Source: Pseudovirgaria hyperparasitica (lineage: Eukaryota > Ascomycota > Dothideomycetes > Acrospermales > Acrospermaceae). Taken from it: a stretch of DNA of 64,000 nucleotides. Of the stretch, positions 20,831-33,200 are shown piece by piece. The position numbers and the translations under genes were made by a program. The first letter of the stretch is position 1. The number at the start of each line of letters is the position of its first letter. The stretch spans positions 124,001-188,000 of the forward strand of contig NW_022985569.1 of NCBI RefSeq assembly GCF_010093815.1. The letters are read 5' to 3'. Below the pieces are notes generated by a model. That model searched no databases. It was given only the letters and a program-made list of their open reading frames with translations, and was not told where the DNA came from.

Positions 20831-23284
20831 AACTAACCTTTCTACTTTATAAGTACCTATTACTTATTCCGCCCCCGTGTATTTTTCGCACGTAGAATGT
20901 CCTTAATCTTATACTCCGTGACTTCCTCGTCTACTTTATTAAGCTCGAGTACTAGGCCCGGGCGGGTATTAAGCCGCTCTTGGCTAGGTAGGGGATCCTC
21001 TATAGCGCGCTTAATAAGACTTATATAGACCGTTTTATAAAGGTCTCCGGGGAGGTTAAGGGTTACTATTAAGGGGGTAGGTTAGACTATAACCCGGTAT
21101 TTTATCTATAGCTAGTCGAGCTTCCGGCTCGGGCGGTTAGTCTTTATATTCTAGAGGGAGAACTATACTATATCGCCGACCTTAAAACGCTCGGCCGGGC
21201 GTCGTAACCGGTTTACCGAGTCTTAGAAGCGCTACTCGGCCTAGGTAATAGCCGCTTAAGCTAAGGTAGTGCCGTTCTAAAGGTGTTTAAGGAAATTTAT
21301 AGCCCGACCTTTTACTAAGGTCGTAGAGGCGTTAGAGAGTGGCTACCGTGGTAATAGTTTAATATAGTATCCGTTTAGAAGTAAGTTTAGCGCTATACCG
21401 GTTACTAACGAGGTGCGGTTATTAAGGGCGAGCTAATATACTAGGAGATATTCTAGCTAGTTAGTTTACTCGAAAGTTACTATAACGCGTAGTATAGTCT
21501 ATACCTCCTAGTTCGCACGCTTAGTACCACCGTCCGTCTACGGGTGGTAGGCCGTAGAGAGGTTCTAGTGTATACCTATTATGGAGTAGAGGGTTATCTA
21601 GAACTACCTAAGCTAGTCCGAGCCCTAGTCCGTGATTATTAACTAGGGGAACCCCTAGAAACGCTACCACGTATTACGGAACCGCGTAGTATAGTCCTTA
21701 GCTACTATAGAGGTTATCGCCTCTAGCTAAATAAACTTTAAGAGCCGGTCCGTAATAATAAGAAGATATTAGAGCTAGGATAGGTCCGATTAGGGGAGGT
21801 CGGTTATAAAATCCATAGAAATTTAGGACTAGAACCGGTCTAGTGTTAGAAGAGGCTAGAGGAGACTAGGGGCCTTATATTAGTTTACGTGGGCCCCGTA
21901 GTAGTTATAGTTTCGTACGAACTACCGGATATTAGTCTATATCCGCTTCTAGTAGTACTCCCGCTAAATAGCTATATAAGTCTTATTCTTACTAGGATAG
22001 CCCGCGAGGGGGGAGGTATAGGACTTCTAGATAATAGTCGTGGTAAGAGGTTTCTACTCGGGTACCTAAATGACCCCCCGCTATATTAGTATTCTATATA
22101 CTAATATGGCGTAGTCTATAACCTATTTAGTAGTAAGCGCCTCCGGTAGAAAGAGGTGTACCCTACCTACTACGGCCCTATAGTAGACCTAGTATACCGG
22201 GACTAACTAAATAGCCTAGTTCTAGAGCTCCTAGAGGTAGAGGTCGGTAAAGATACTTCGTCTCTAGGGGAGATAGGACTCCCCGGAGCGGGTGCTTACT
22301 AGTACTATTCTAATAGTCTATAGGGTTATAAGCCGTCCCCTTAGGAGGGACTTTTTAGATAAGTTCTAGTTACGGCGGCTTAGAGTATCTAGGCGGGCCG
22401 CCTAGGATCCCGGCCGGTATACGAGGTCGTAGTTAAATAGTATAAGCTAGTCGGACTATCGTTACTACCGTAGAATAAGAAGATAAGACTTAGTAAAGTG
22501 CTTAAGGTTTTTATAGTCTATATAGACTATAAAGGGGCGGTAGACGCTTTAGAGCTTAGGTTCCTACGTCTAGAGATACTAAACTACTATAAGGAGCTTC
22601 TTATCGTGGATTATATAGTTCCGCTAAGCGGCCGTAAGGGCCGCGGAATAGTAGGCTACCGGGTACTAAATACCCCGAACCTTTTAGGATAGGTATCTAC
22701 CCGTCACGTGTCCGGAGTAATCCGCCTTAACTATTATATCGCGTATCTTATTCTAGGACTAGAGGATTAGCCTAGTAATGAAAGCGTTCTTTAGCGTATT
22801 AAACGCGTGGTCCTTAGCTAGGCCCTAGTAGAAGGCCGTCCTAGCCTTAGTAAGGGCGTAGAGCGGGGCCGCTATAGTAGAGAAGTTAGGGAGGAAGTTA
22901 TAGTAGAAGTTTATAAACCTAATAAACCGCTAGATACCCCGGACCGTAGTCGGGGGCTTCTAGTCCCGGATAGCGGCGATCTTCTCCGGGTTAGGGCGGA
23001 TTAACTCTCTAGCGGTAATAATATAACCTAGGTACTAGACCTCCTTAGTAGCGAAACGGTATTTAGTAAGGTCGTAGTAAAGGTCCGCCTTTATAAGGAG
23101 AGATAGGATAGTTTTTATAGCGGCCTAGTAGTCTTCTAACGTGCCTAGGGTATATATAAGGATATTATCGAGATACGCTATATAGGTAACCCCGAGGACC
23201 CCGCTTAGTACTCTATTAATATAGCGCTAGAAGAAGGTAGAGGCGCCGGAGAGACCGAAAGGGAGAACTATCTATTTAAAGAGG

Positions 23285-23289
23285 CCGAA
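23285..23289. repeat. target site duplication CCGAA, left copy
   Basis: Identical to 23,892-23,896. The pair frames the mini-retrotransposon exactly. Confidence 0.88.
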
Positions 23290-23441
23290 TGTAAGGAGGC
23301 GGGCTCCACGTACCAACCAACTACACTAAAAGGACCGAATCTTGAAGCTACTACTTCAAGGGTGGAGCACACTACTTATATACGACTACTACACACATAT
23401 AGAATCAACTGGCAGGCCACGTGCTCCTTACGTGCCTAACA
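23290..23441 (-). repeat. LTR of the mini-retrotransposon, left copy
   Basis: 152 bp, TGTAAGG...CCTAACA. Closely similar to 23,740-23,891 and to the two 140-bp solo LTRs at 26,577 and 35,717. Confidence 0.9.
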
Positions 23442-23739
23442 TTATCTCCCCTTTTCGAAGGCGCGTGTCCTTACGTATCGTGGGCATATTACCTTACGAA
23501 AGATGAACTGAACTAGCCGCAACGGGCCTAGTATAAACCATGTGCACACACAACGAATATTCGTAATGCCGCCTCTAGTACTAGACATACTAACTTACCG
23601 TAGTGACGTTACTACCATGTCATCTATTACGTGCATAAAGTACATGTAACGTGGCAAGCTAAACGGAATCGTGCGAAATTCAATAACGGTTGACTAGACC
23701 GAGAGTTGAACCCGTGACCCCGTAGTAGCTTTAAGATTA

Positions 23740-23891
23740 TATAAGGAGGCGGGCTCCACGCACTAACTAACTATACTAAAAGGACCGAATCTTAAAGCTA
23801 CTGCTTTAAGGGTGGAGTACACTACTTATATACGACTACTACACACATGTAGAATCAACTAGCAGGCCACGTGCTCCTTACGTGCCTGATA
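23740..23891 (-). repeat. LTR of the mini-retrotransposon, right copy
   Basis: 152 bp partner of the left LTR. Differences from it are mainly transitions. Confidence 0.9.
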
Positions 23892-26340
23892 CCGAACTAG
23901 GTACGGAAGGCCGTCTTATATTCGTCCCTAGTAGCGACCTATAGTTTATAAAATACCGCCCGGATGTCTACCTTACTAAACCATGACGTATTACTAATGG
24001 TATATAGAGTCTCGTATATAAGTGGTAGCGGGTATCGGTCCTATTTAGTAATACTATTAAGGGCCCTATAGTTAATATATAGCCGCTACTTCCCTCCCGG
24101 CTTAGGGATAAGAAGTACTAGCGCCCCGGCCGCTAAGGAGCTAGCCCGTATCTATCCCTTATCTATAAGATCCGTAAGCTAGCGATAGAGCTCTACGAGT
24201 TATTCCCGAGATATAGCGTAGAGCGGTCCCTAGGGGAGGTTTATAGGGGTTCCCGCCGGTATAGACTTAATATAGATATAGTAGTTAGTATTCCCTCTAT
24301 AGGGAGGTAGCACCGACGCCTTTTCCTTATTAAAGAGATTATGGTAGGCGTATAGCGTTAACGGGAGCGGGCGTCTATCCTCTATAAGCTCGGTCGTATT
24401 CTAGTTAGGTACCGGAGGTAACTAGGGGAGCATAAGTTATAGGAGGCGGGTGACGTCGCGGATACTAGTAGTAACTACTCGCCTACGGCGGTAAGCCGTC
24501 TCTAGACCCCTAGGAATATAGCCCTTCTTAGTAAGGACCCGGATACTTATTAGACGCCTATAGATATTAATATCCCGGGCTATAAGGCCGTGGGCGCGGT
24601 AAAGCGTGATTTCGTCTATATATATATTAATAACGGCGCCGGCCTAGTAGAGCTACGGGCTCCTAAGGATAAGGTCCCGGTCTAGCCCGGGCACTATATA
24701 GACGGTAAGGCGTTATCGCTACCCCGCGATATTATACTAGATAGTAACGACTTCCGTAATCTCTAGTCCTAATACTCCGTTAGTAGTAAGAGCTACTTGA
24801 CGATGTAGGACCGAGATATACGACTTAGCCACGTCTACTATAAGGGCCGGGCTAACCACCACGAAATACTCGCACCCTATATCTACTAAGGTATCTATAT
24901 ACTTCCTATTCTAGAGGAATAGCGATATAACGGGTGGGGATCCGTCTATAATCTAAGCGGGCGCGCTATCCTCTAGGTCGGAGCCGTTATCCGGGTTGCC
25001 TATAGCTTCGTTCCTTACCGAATATAGTAACGTCCTCTAACCTAGGCTTTAGTAGAGGGCTATACTTCCCCCGCCTTAGAGTTAGAATTAGTATTATTCT
25101 AAGCTAGGGCTATAACCTTAAGCGCTCGTATATTAATAGCGTTTAGATAGCCCCGGTATTAGTAGCTAGCCTAGCCGTACCGGGTATACACGCCCGCCGT
25201 GCGGCGCTTCTAGAATAAGTCCTTCGGGATCTATAAAGGAGTCTCTTTCTTCTTAACCCCGTCTCTACCCTTTACTATTAGGGACGCGGCTCGCTTCTTA
25301 CTCTTTATCTTAATAGTCTTAATAGTAACCGCCGATATTATCGTATCGCCGTCCTTATCCTTACTAGGCCTATTTTAAGGTACGGCGCTTTACCTAGTAT
25401 AGAGCTAGAATAACTCTATATCTATACTAATATTCTAAAGGCGGCCTACGGCGGCCTTATACTAGTCTAGGAGGCCCTGGTTTAGGGCTACCGCCTAGGT
25501 CTCCTAGTTAAGGCCGTCCCGGAGCCGTATAAGCTTCTAGTCATTAGCCTAGTATATTCCCCTAGCCTTCTAGAGGGCGGTATAGAACCGCACGAAGTAC
25601 TCTATAAACGGCTCCTTTACCTTTTATATAATTATATTTAACTACTAGAGGGCCCGCTCTTTAGCATGTATGTCTCCGAACTAGAATTTAAGGTAGTCTA
25701 AGAACGCGTATAGATCCTAGTCACCGTTTAGCCCCCTAGTGGAATATATAGTACTAACCCCCCTCTATACCTTAGGCGCTAGGTTAGTCTAAATAAGGGC
25801 TATTTAGTCTCTATAGGTACCGATAAAGTCGGCGTTCTAGGTAATCTTATACTATATCGTGACGGACTATATATAGAAGAGGGCCTTAGACCCGTTATAT
25901 AGGTCGCTAAGGGGGAGGGGCTTCCTCTTAGGAGCCTAGTCGAGTATAATATACGGCGTAGAAAGTAGTAAGGCGGGAGCGCGTGTAGGAAAGGCTAGTT
26001 TAGGCCCGTATAGGCGTTAGGGCGCTACCGGGGAGGAGTCGGGCTAGGGTAGGGACGAGTTACTATAAGTTAAGGTGGCGGGAGTACGGCTATATAACTT
26101 AACGGTAAGGAGGCGGGCGTTAATATATTATAGAGCCGTATAGACGCTATGTTCGATGTTAGATATCCGAGACTCGCTTACCGCTTAGACGGCCGTAATA
26201 GACTCGTGGATAGACCGTATCTCGTCCCGAAAGCTAAGGAAGGAGTTAGAGAGTTACTATATTAGATTAGAGTCTTACGGGTTAAGACTATCTTATACTA
26301 TAAGGCCACGTATAGGAAGAGATAATTAAAGTTAAATTAA

Positions 26341-26542
26341 TATAATAGATATAACCAAGGTGTTACTATAATAGTAATTAAGATATATTATAATTTAACT
26401 TAGAGAGAATAGGGATAAGCCGTATAGTTATAGCTTTAAGTATAGTCTTAAGCGATGTTACGTGATACCCCTATACTAGTCTCTATCCGTCCCGGCTCCG
26501 TTATGTAATACTAGAGACAAGGCAAAGCCGAAGTCCATAATA
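26341..26542 (-). repeat. LTR of Gypsy element 1 (5' LTR of the minus-strand element)
   Basis: 202 bp, followed by GCCTA at 26,543-26,547. Same length as the left LTR, with no gaps in the alignment by eye. Confidence 0.92.
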
Positions 26543-26576
26543 GCCTAGTATATATAGTATATAGAATCTAGGCGTA

Positions 26577-26716
26577 TGTTAGGCACGTGCCTACCAGTTG
26601 ATTATACATGTATGTAGTAGTCATATATAAGTAGTGTACTCCACCCTTAAAGTAGTAGCTTTAAGATTCGGTCCTTTTGGTATAGTTAGTTGGTACGTAG
26701 AGCCCGCCTCCTTATA
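26577..26716 (+). repeat. solo LTR of the mini-retrotransposon family
   Basis: 140 bp in the opposite orientation to the full copy, framed by GCGTA at 26,572-26,576 and 26,717-26,721. It lacks a 12-base stretch present near one end of the 152-bp LTRs. Such a solo LTR usually arises by recombination between the two LTRs of a full copy. It sits in the middle piece of the Harbinger element. Confidence 0.88.
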
Positions 26717-26783
26717 GCGTAGTATATACACGTATATTATGTGGAGTTATAACCATAATAAGTATAAATATTACTAAGCACGC

Positions 26784-26896
26784 AGCGACTTTCTTACACG
26801 GGTTCTCTTCGGGCTATACTACCTACTAAAAGTACGTCTTTTAGCGGGTATTTTATAGATATAATAGCCTGGTAAGAGCCTGGCGGAAAAGTCGCT
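26784..26896. mobile_element. possible 113-bp MITE-like foldback element
   Basis: Ends are inverted copies (AGCGACTTTC... and the reverse complement AGCGACTTTT..., at least nine identical bases and further partial matches). The interior keeps several CpA/TpG in contrast to its surroundings. I find no clear target duplication, so it may only be a chance inverted repeat. Confidence 0.3.
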
Positions 26897-26899
26897 ACG

Positions 26900-27559
26900 T
26901 AATACTATACTACTATATCTAATAATATTTACTATAAACGCGAAGGCTATATACTAGATAGGTGAATATATATACGTTATAGTCTAAAATAGGCACTAGC
27001 TCGCTTAGATAGGTGTAGTAAATATACGTTATTAGTATATATATATATTTTTAAATCTATTAAAATATTCTTAATACTATACTCGTATTATTATAACTAA
27101 TAGTAGACTATAACTACTATAGACGCCCTACTATAGACTTAGATACTATACTTCCTTTATCTATAGTCTATATAGCCTTCTTCTTATCCGTAACCGTTAA
27201 ACGGCTAACCTCTACTATAGGAAATAGACCCGAGGCGCTACTATCTCTCTCTATAATCTACCCTTATAAAAACTTCTTCGCTCTCTTATTACTTATACTA
27301 AGGAAGAGATTAGCTATACCGGGGTTAGCGATAATAAGGTAGGCCTTATTAAAGTCCTTGTTAGTAAGTAGAGTTAAGTACTTTAGCTCTAACTTCTTTA
27401 TAGCTACTTATATTAGATCTTATTTCTTTAAGGTATATTTTTTAAACGTCTAAGTAAACTTACTCTAAGTCTAATATATAACCTTAGTAATATTACGGAT
27501 AGCCTTACTCCTTAGAGTAACTCTATTCTTAATTTTAAGGCGCTAAGCCGTAGCCTTAC
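26900..27559 (-). other. middle piece of the Harbinger element, possible second gene
   Basis: AT-rich Harbinger DNA. PIF/Harbinger elements often carry a second, Myb/SANT-like gene, and the minus strand here is the more coding-like one, but no motif can be named. Heavily altered by RIP. Confidence 0.3.
27555..27559. repeat. target site duplication CTTAC, left copy
   Basis: Identical to 35,603-35,607 on the other side of the second Gypsy element. Confidence 0.9.
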
Positions 27560-27797
27560 TATAAAGAGTAAAGACGTGGGATAGTAGTCTAATAGTTCAT
27601 AGAGAGACATAGAAATGTATTTATAGAGTAATCTTACTCTTATATAAGGTTAATTCCTAACGAGTAGAAATCGGTTTATGCGGTCTACTTATATAGTAAC
27701 CTCGCTTAACTTAGCTAACTTAACCTAGCTCTAGCCACTACGTGGCTACATGGATTAGAATAGTCTATATAGGTCCGTTATAGTTCCCGTCCTAATA
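27560..27797 (-). repeat. LTR of Gypsy element 2 (3' LTR of the minus-strand element)
   Basis: 238 bp, same length as 35,365-35,602, and directly preceded by CTTAC. Confidence 0.92.
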
Positions 27798-30280
27798 ATA
27801 TTCTTCTTCTTTTTATACTTCGCCCCGAAGTACTTAAGTATATATAATCCTAAGTCTCTATAATCCATCGTATATCTATATATCTATAACTAAGTTCCTA
27901 CAACGTTATAACTATCCTTAATATAGGTGAACTCGAGATTCTAGTTTACTTTTATTAGTTTATACACGCGCTTATCTCTTACTTCGTGGCTACTGCCTAG
28001 AACACGTAATTACTACTTTAGTTAAGTATATATTTAGCTTCGCTCGCCTTTGATTTTATTCTCTAGTATATCCACCTCGCTCTTAAGGTAAGTCGTTAAT
28101 TTATATACTATCTTCCCTAGTTTAGGTCTAGAAGGGTCTATAGTAGTCTATTCTTATTAGAACCGGTCCAATATAACCTATTCGCATTATTATAGTCACT
28201 AATTTAGCTTCGTTAATCGCCGTTAAGGGTAGACGAATATTCCTTCCTTAGATCTCTAGCTAATATATATATATAGATATCTAATACTAGTCCTATCTCT
28301 AAGCCTACCTCCTCCTCTCGTAAGACTTACTCTAAAGGTATTGCCTCCTCCCCGGCCACGCCGGCTAAGAAGTCTACCTATCGCGGTAGTATAAAGGCGC
28401 GCTCTAAGTCGGAGAAGAGAGTAGCTAGGGCTACTACTACTACTACCTCTACTACTAATATGGCTACTAGTCGCTCTAATCTAGGTGATTCTAGTACTAA
28501 ACTTATGGATAAAGTGGTTATAGGTTCTCCTCTCGCTCTAAAGTACACGCCGTCTACTCTACCTCCTCTAGAGAATAAAGAAGATCTTATTATAGATAAT
28601 AATCGCGAGCCCTCGCGCTCACCTACGCCGCCGCCTCGCCGCTCTTCCTTCTAGTCTAATATAGACCGATTTAGTTGCTCTAGGTCCTTTTAGGACCTTA
28701 ATATTCGCTCTAAACCCTAGCCTACTAATAATAAGGCCTAGGTTACTAAGGATACTAAACGTGGTCGTAGTTTACGCCATAGGAAAACGGTAAACTACGG
28801 TTTAATATACTATAAGTATATTAAGGGCCATACGGCCAGCTCTAAATATCTCTTTCGCTCTAACTCTAGTATTAGCTACTACTCTACTAACCGCGACGGG
28901 CCTATACGCCCTATCTTTACTCTACCTATCTACTACCGCCGCTATACTATAACTAGTAAGACTTATCTATAGGTAAGTATAATGGGCTATCTTAATCTAG
29001 TATAATCTAAAGTAGTCCGCGCTAATACATTCTTAGGTTCCTATATATATATAAGATATATATAATAACCTTCGCGTCCGCGAGACCCTTAGGGGTCCTT
29101 ATAGCCGCCTATCTATTATATAGAGGGAGTTTAGAGAGCGCTATAAGCTCTTCCTAGAGGTTATTAAAGTATAAGTTACGAGCACGTTAATTATTTTTAA
29201 TACCTATTGATTTTTCTAGCCGCCGCGAGATCCCTAGCGCCTAGGCTACCTATTCTAGGGAGTCTATTCTAGCTATAGAGGCCGTAGAGAGGATTCGCTC
29301 TATCCCTCTCTATCCGTCTCGCGCTACTAACGGATCTTATAAGAGGTCTACTATTTCTCTCTCTAAGTCGCCTCGTAAGAGGGTATATATTCCCTTCTAG
29401 ATTATTCTAGATTATATTAGCTAACTTTAGACCTAGTCGCTACGCTCTAGTACTTAAGGCTCTTCCCTCTAGGCTCTAATAGATTAGATTATTACTCTAG
29501 AGGCTAAGGTCGTCGTCCTCCGCTACTATATCGTACGGTTAGAGAGAACTATACTAGAGATTAGGACGGATAATAAGATAGAGGAGTAGCTCTATAGTTC
29601 TAGCTCTATGTGTTAGCTCTATGCCTAGCTCTATATATTCTAGATCTACTATAGGTAGTACGCGCCGGCTCTGTTTACCTAGCTTTTATCCGTTTTAGTT
29701 CTTTTTAGACCGTTTAGATACCTATCGGCCAGTTTCTAGTAATTTAATTCTTAACTTAATGATATTATGTGTGCGCTCGCTTAGCTTATAACTATCGGTT
29801 TCTATATTCTAATTTTCCTTAAGTTACCTAAGTGTGGGCACCGTATATAAATTAGTTTATCTCTATGAATTCTATTAGAGCACCCGAACTAGTAGCCTAG
29901 TAGTTATTGGTTTAGGTACTCTAACCTTTTATATTTCGTGTTAAGAGTTTAATTCTATGGTAGGGTACCTTTTTTTAGGTTCTTAGTCCTATATTTTTCT
30001 CGTGTATAATGGTCTATATTAGTCTATTCTAGACTCTTCTATATTATTCTATTATAGTATATCGCGTCGCGTTTCTAAAATGGTTGTTTACGCTTTCTTC
30101 GCGTCTAGTAACCGTATAACGCTTAAATTATAGGGCTACTATATAGAGTTTTCCTAGTGCGCGTCTGGATTTCCTGGTTTAGTACTTCGTTCTCTACGGT
30201 ATCCTTCTTCTTTTTACGACGACTACGACGTCGCTATACTTATATTAATAATATACTATTCTATATCTTTTGCTTATACG
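27798..30280 (+). other. opposite-strand, coding-like region inside Gypsy element 2
   Basis: About 2.4 kb between the chromodomain end of the minus-strand pol gene and the 3' LTR, in the same place as in element 1. From about 28.3 to 29.7 kb the plus strand is coding-like. It has an ATG-started stretch at 28,460-28,654 rich in Ser, Thr and Pro (ending PTPPPRRSSF), followed by a more basic, Tyr-rich stretch. I cannot name a family. Broken like the rest of the element. Confidence 0.35.
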
Positions 30281-33200
30281 TAGTTATTATAGAACTTAAG
30301 ATGTATACCGCTAGTTCCTAGGTATTCTTATCCTTAGTATAGTCCTTCTAACGGATTCTATATTTCTAAACACCGTCTTTATTAATTCTATATTTAATAA
30401 TATAGTCTACTTCGAACACTTCTAGTCTATCTTAGGGTATAATAGAGTATAACTATACGTTAGTACGGCCATACACGTTAGGTCGAAATCTTTTAAGTAG
30501 TAAGACGTGGAACACGTTATAGATTCTTATATCGCTTTCTAAGTCGAGCTTATAGACTCTTATACTAATGCGACGTTTGATTCGGAAGGGACCAGCCATT
30601 TTATAATTAAGCTTCTTATTTACTCGCGACGTTCGTATATTACGGACGTTAAGAAGGACCTTATCGCCCTTCTTATACGTCTAATCCTTAGCTAACCTAT
30701 TATAGTACTTCGTATACGAGTCGTTTACTTATTAGATTATAGCGTGATAGTTATGTACGGTTTCGAAGATTTTAATCGCTAATTCCTAAGCGTGGACGTT
30801 CACGTCTATTATTCGATTAAATTAGACCGTCTAAGGCTTAAAACCTATCCTTAGACTACGTCCGAGGTTCGCCTAGAAAGGTATAATATCTATCATACTA
30901 TAACGACTATTATTATATACGAACTCTACTATACTTAGTAGGGAGGCCTAGTCGTCCTACTCGAAATTATAGAATATACGTAGGTAGGCCTTAAGCGTCT
31001 AATTCTATTACTCTATCTAGCCATCCGTCTAAGGATAAAATACTATAGATATGTTTCTATTTATGCTTACTATTTCGTAGAATAACGTCTAGAATTTAGA
31101 CGTGAAGGTACTTCCTCGGTCTATAACGATCCTTTTTAGTATACTATGGACCTTAATAATCTCGTTCTAGAACACCTACGCTAGTTCTTTAGATATAATC
31201 ATCTTCTATACTAGGATATACCTAGATATCTTTATAAGTCTATCCACGATAATAAGGATAGAATTATAACTTATTCTAAGTATCTCGCTTAGAGGTAAGT
31301 TAACTATAAAGTCTATAGTAACATCTTGCTATATAAAGAGGGGGGCTGAAAGAGGCTATAAATTCCTATATAGCTTATGCCTAGGGGCCTTCGTTCTTTA
31401 ATAAATCGGATAAGTAGCTATCTATTCTTTAACGTACTTAGGTATATCTTTCTAAAAATAGTACTAACGAATTAAGCTTAGGGTACGTATATACCTAAAG
31501 TATCCTACTAGATTAGCGTTATAGTATTAGCTAACTACGTTAAATCGCGCGTTACCCGTTAGTATATAGTACTTTCTATCGTAGTAAAGTAAGCCGTCCA
31601 CGAAGGTCTACTTATAGTCTACTTTAGTCTATAATAACCTATCTTACTATATTTTACGTAACTTTAAAACTATCGGGTCTATCTTCTATAGATCCACGAT
31701 TAACTAGGCGAGGTTAATTAGATATTCATGCTAGATATTATCGCCCTTCCCGATAGCGCTAATAAACGGCCTACTAGGGACTTCGGTACTATATCTTTAG
31801 TTACCGGCTTCGGTCTTAGAGATTTAATTACTAGCATCGATGTTAGTATCTTACTAATCGCCTAATAACTTAAAATCTAACCTTATTCTTAAGAGTTAGG
31901 CCTATAGCTACTCTAGGACCCTATGGCTACTATAATCCTAGGCGCCTTCTTCATAGTTAGGTCTTCTTAATATTCTATTAGCTAGGTTTATACTTCTAGG
32001 TTAATAGTAGATTATAAAGTGAAAGTTCATAAGCTACTTAGCCTATCGGACCTATTAACGGTTTAAAACCGTCGTGCTTATAAACCCCTTTAAGTTATAG
32101 TAATTAGTTAGTAACTTAACGTTATACATAGTACCTTTAAGATAATATCGCTACTATTTAAACGACTCTACTATTACTAGTAGCTCTTAGTTATAGATAG
32201 TATATCTAGTCTTAATATCGACTATTTTACGTAAGAAGAACACAACTAGATACCATTAGACCTTTTTAGACTTAGTTAGTCTAGGCTAGAAGAGAATATC
32301 TAAGATTATAAATCCTAACGCGTCGGTTTTAACGTGGATAGGTTTAGTCGGGTCGAAGTGCACTAGTAATAGGGTAGTTATAAATACCTCTTTAATTTTC
32401 TCGAAGGAGGCCCTTTCGCCTTCTAATAATTCTATAGGCTACGATTTAATATTACGCTATTTCTATCTACTACGGACTATAATAGACGAATCTATAGTAG
32501 TAGTACGCGCGTTAAGTAGTGCTACTAGCCGGGAGAAATGCTTAACGAATTTTTAGTAGTAATTAGCGAATCTAATAAAGACATATATATCTCGAACCGA
32601 TTTTAGTTTAGGCCAGTCCACGATAGTAGCGACCCTATCCCTTTCTATAGTTATACCTTAATTAGTAATAACGAAGCTAAGGAAGTTAACGTAGTCCTAG
32701 TGGAACTCGTATTTAGATAGCTTAATATATAGCTTATATTTTTCTAGCCTATCTAGGACTACGCGTACGTGCTAGATGTGTTCTTCTTCGTTATTAGAGA
32801 AGATAAGAATATTATTAAGGTATATAATGCACGTCGTATCGAGTAGGCCTACTAGCGCGTTATTAATATACGCTTAGAAGGTTCCTAGCGCGTTAGTTAG
32901 TCTAAAAGGGACTACTATGTACTCGAAGTATCTATAACGGGTCCTAAACGCTGTTTTCTACTTATCGCCCTTCTTAATACGTAGGCGGTAGTAGACGTCG
33001 CGTAGATTAAGCTTAGTAAAGATCTTCGCGCGCTCTAGTCTATTAATAGACTTAGAGATAAGAGGTAGTAGATAACGATTCTTTCGCGTGATATTATTTA
33101 GGCTATAGTAGTCGATATATAGATAGAGACTCCTATCCTTCTTCTTTATAAAGAGGATTAGAGCTCTAGCTAGAGATATACTAGGCCTAATCTATTCTCG

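Larger units (their letters stand above)
23290..23891 (-). mobile_element. TRIM/SMART-type mini LTR retrotransposon, looks whole
   Basis: 602 bp: two 152-bp LTRs (23,290-23,441 and 23,740-23,891) with TG...CA-type ends around a 298-bp non-coding interior, framed by a 5-bp duplication CCGAA. Adjacent to the left LTR the minus strand reads AAAAGGGGAGATAA, a good polypurine tract, so the element points to the left. The LTR has a TATA-like GTATATAAG on the minus strand and a perfect 7-bp hairpin, CTTGAAG/CTTCAAG. The interior encodes nothing, so the element must have depended on enzymes from another element. It keeps many CpA/TpG, unlike its host element, so it is younger than most of the RIP damage; the right LTR is somewhat more mutated than the left. 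Confidence 0.88.
18185..26542 (-). mobile_element. Ty3/Gypsy chromodomain retrotransposon (element 1), fossil
   Basis: 8,358 bp with 202-bp LTRs (18,185-18,386 and 26,341-26,542) and a 5-bp duplication GCCTA. Coding direction is minus. From the right: gag-like region about 25.0-26.3 kb, protease region, reverse transcriptase (active-site block near 23.17-23.20 kb), RNase H, integrase about 21.0-22.3 kb, and a chromodomain-like stretch at about 20.83-20.95 kb. Next to the left LTR lies a purine-rich tract on the minus strand, the expected polypurine tract of a minus-strand element. The reverse transcriptase region is interrupted by a mini-retrotransposon (23,290-23,891). The coding parts are broken very many times by RIP. 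The LTRs differ at about 14 sites, nearly all transitions. The 2.4 kb between chromodomain and left LTR is described separately. Confidence 0.92.
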
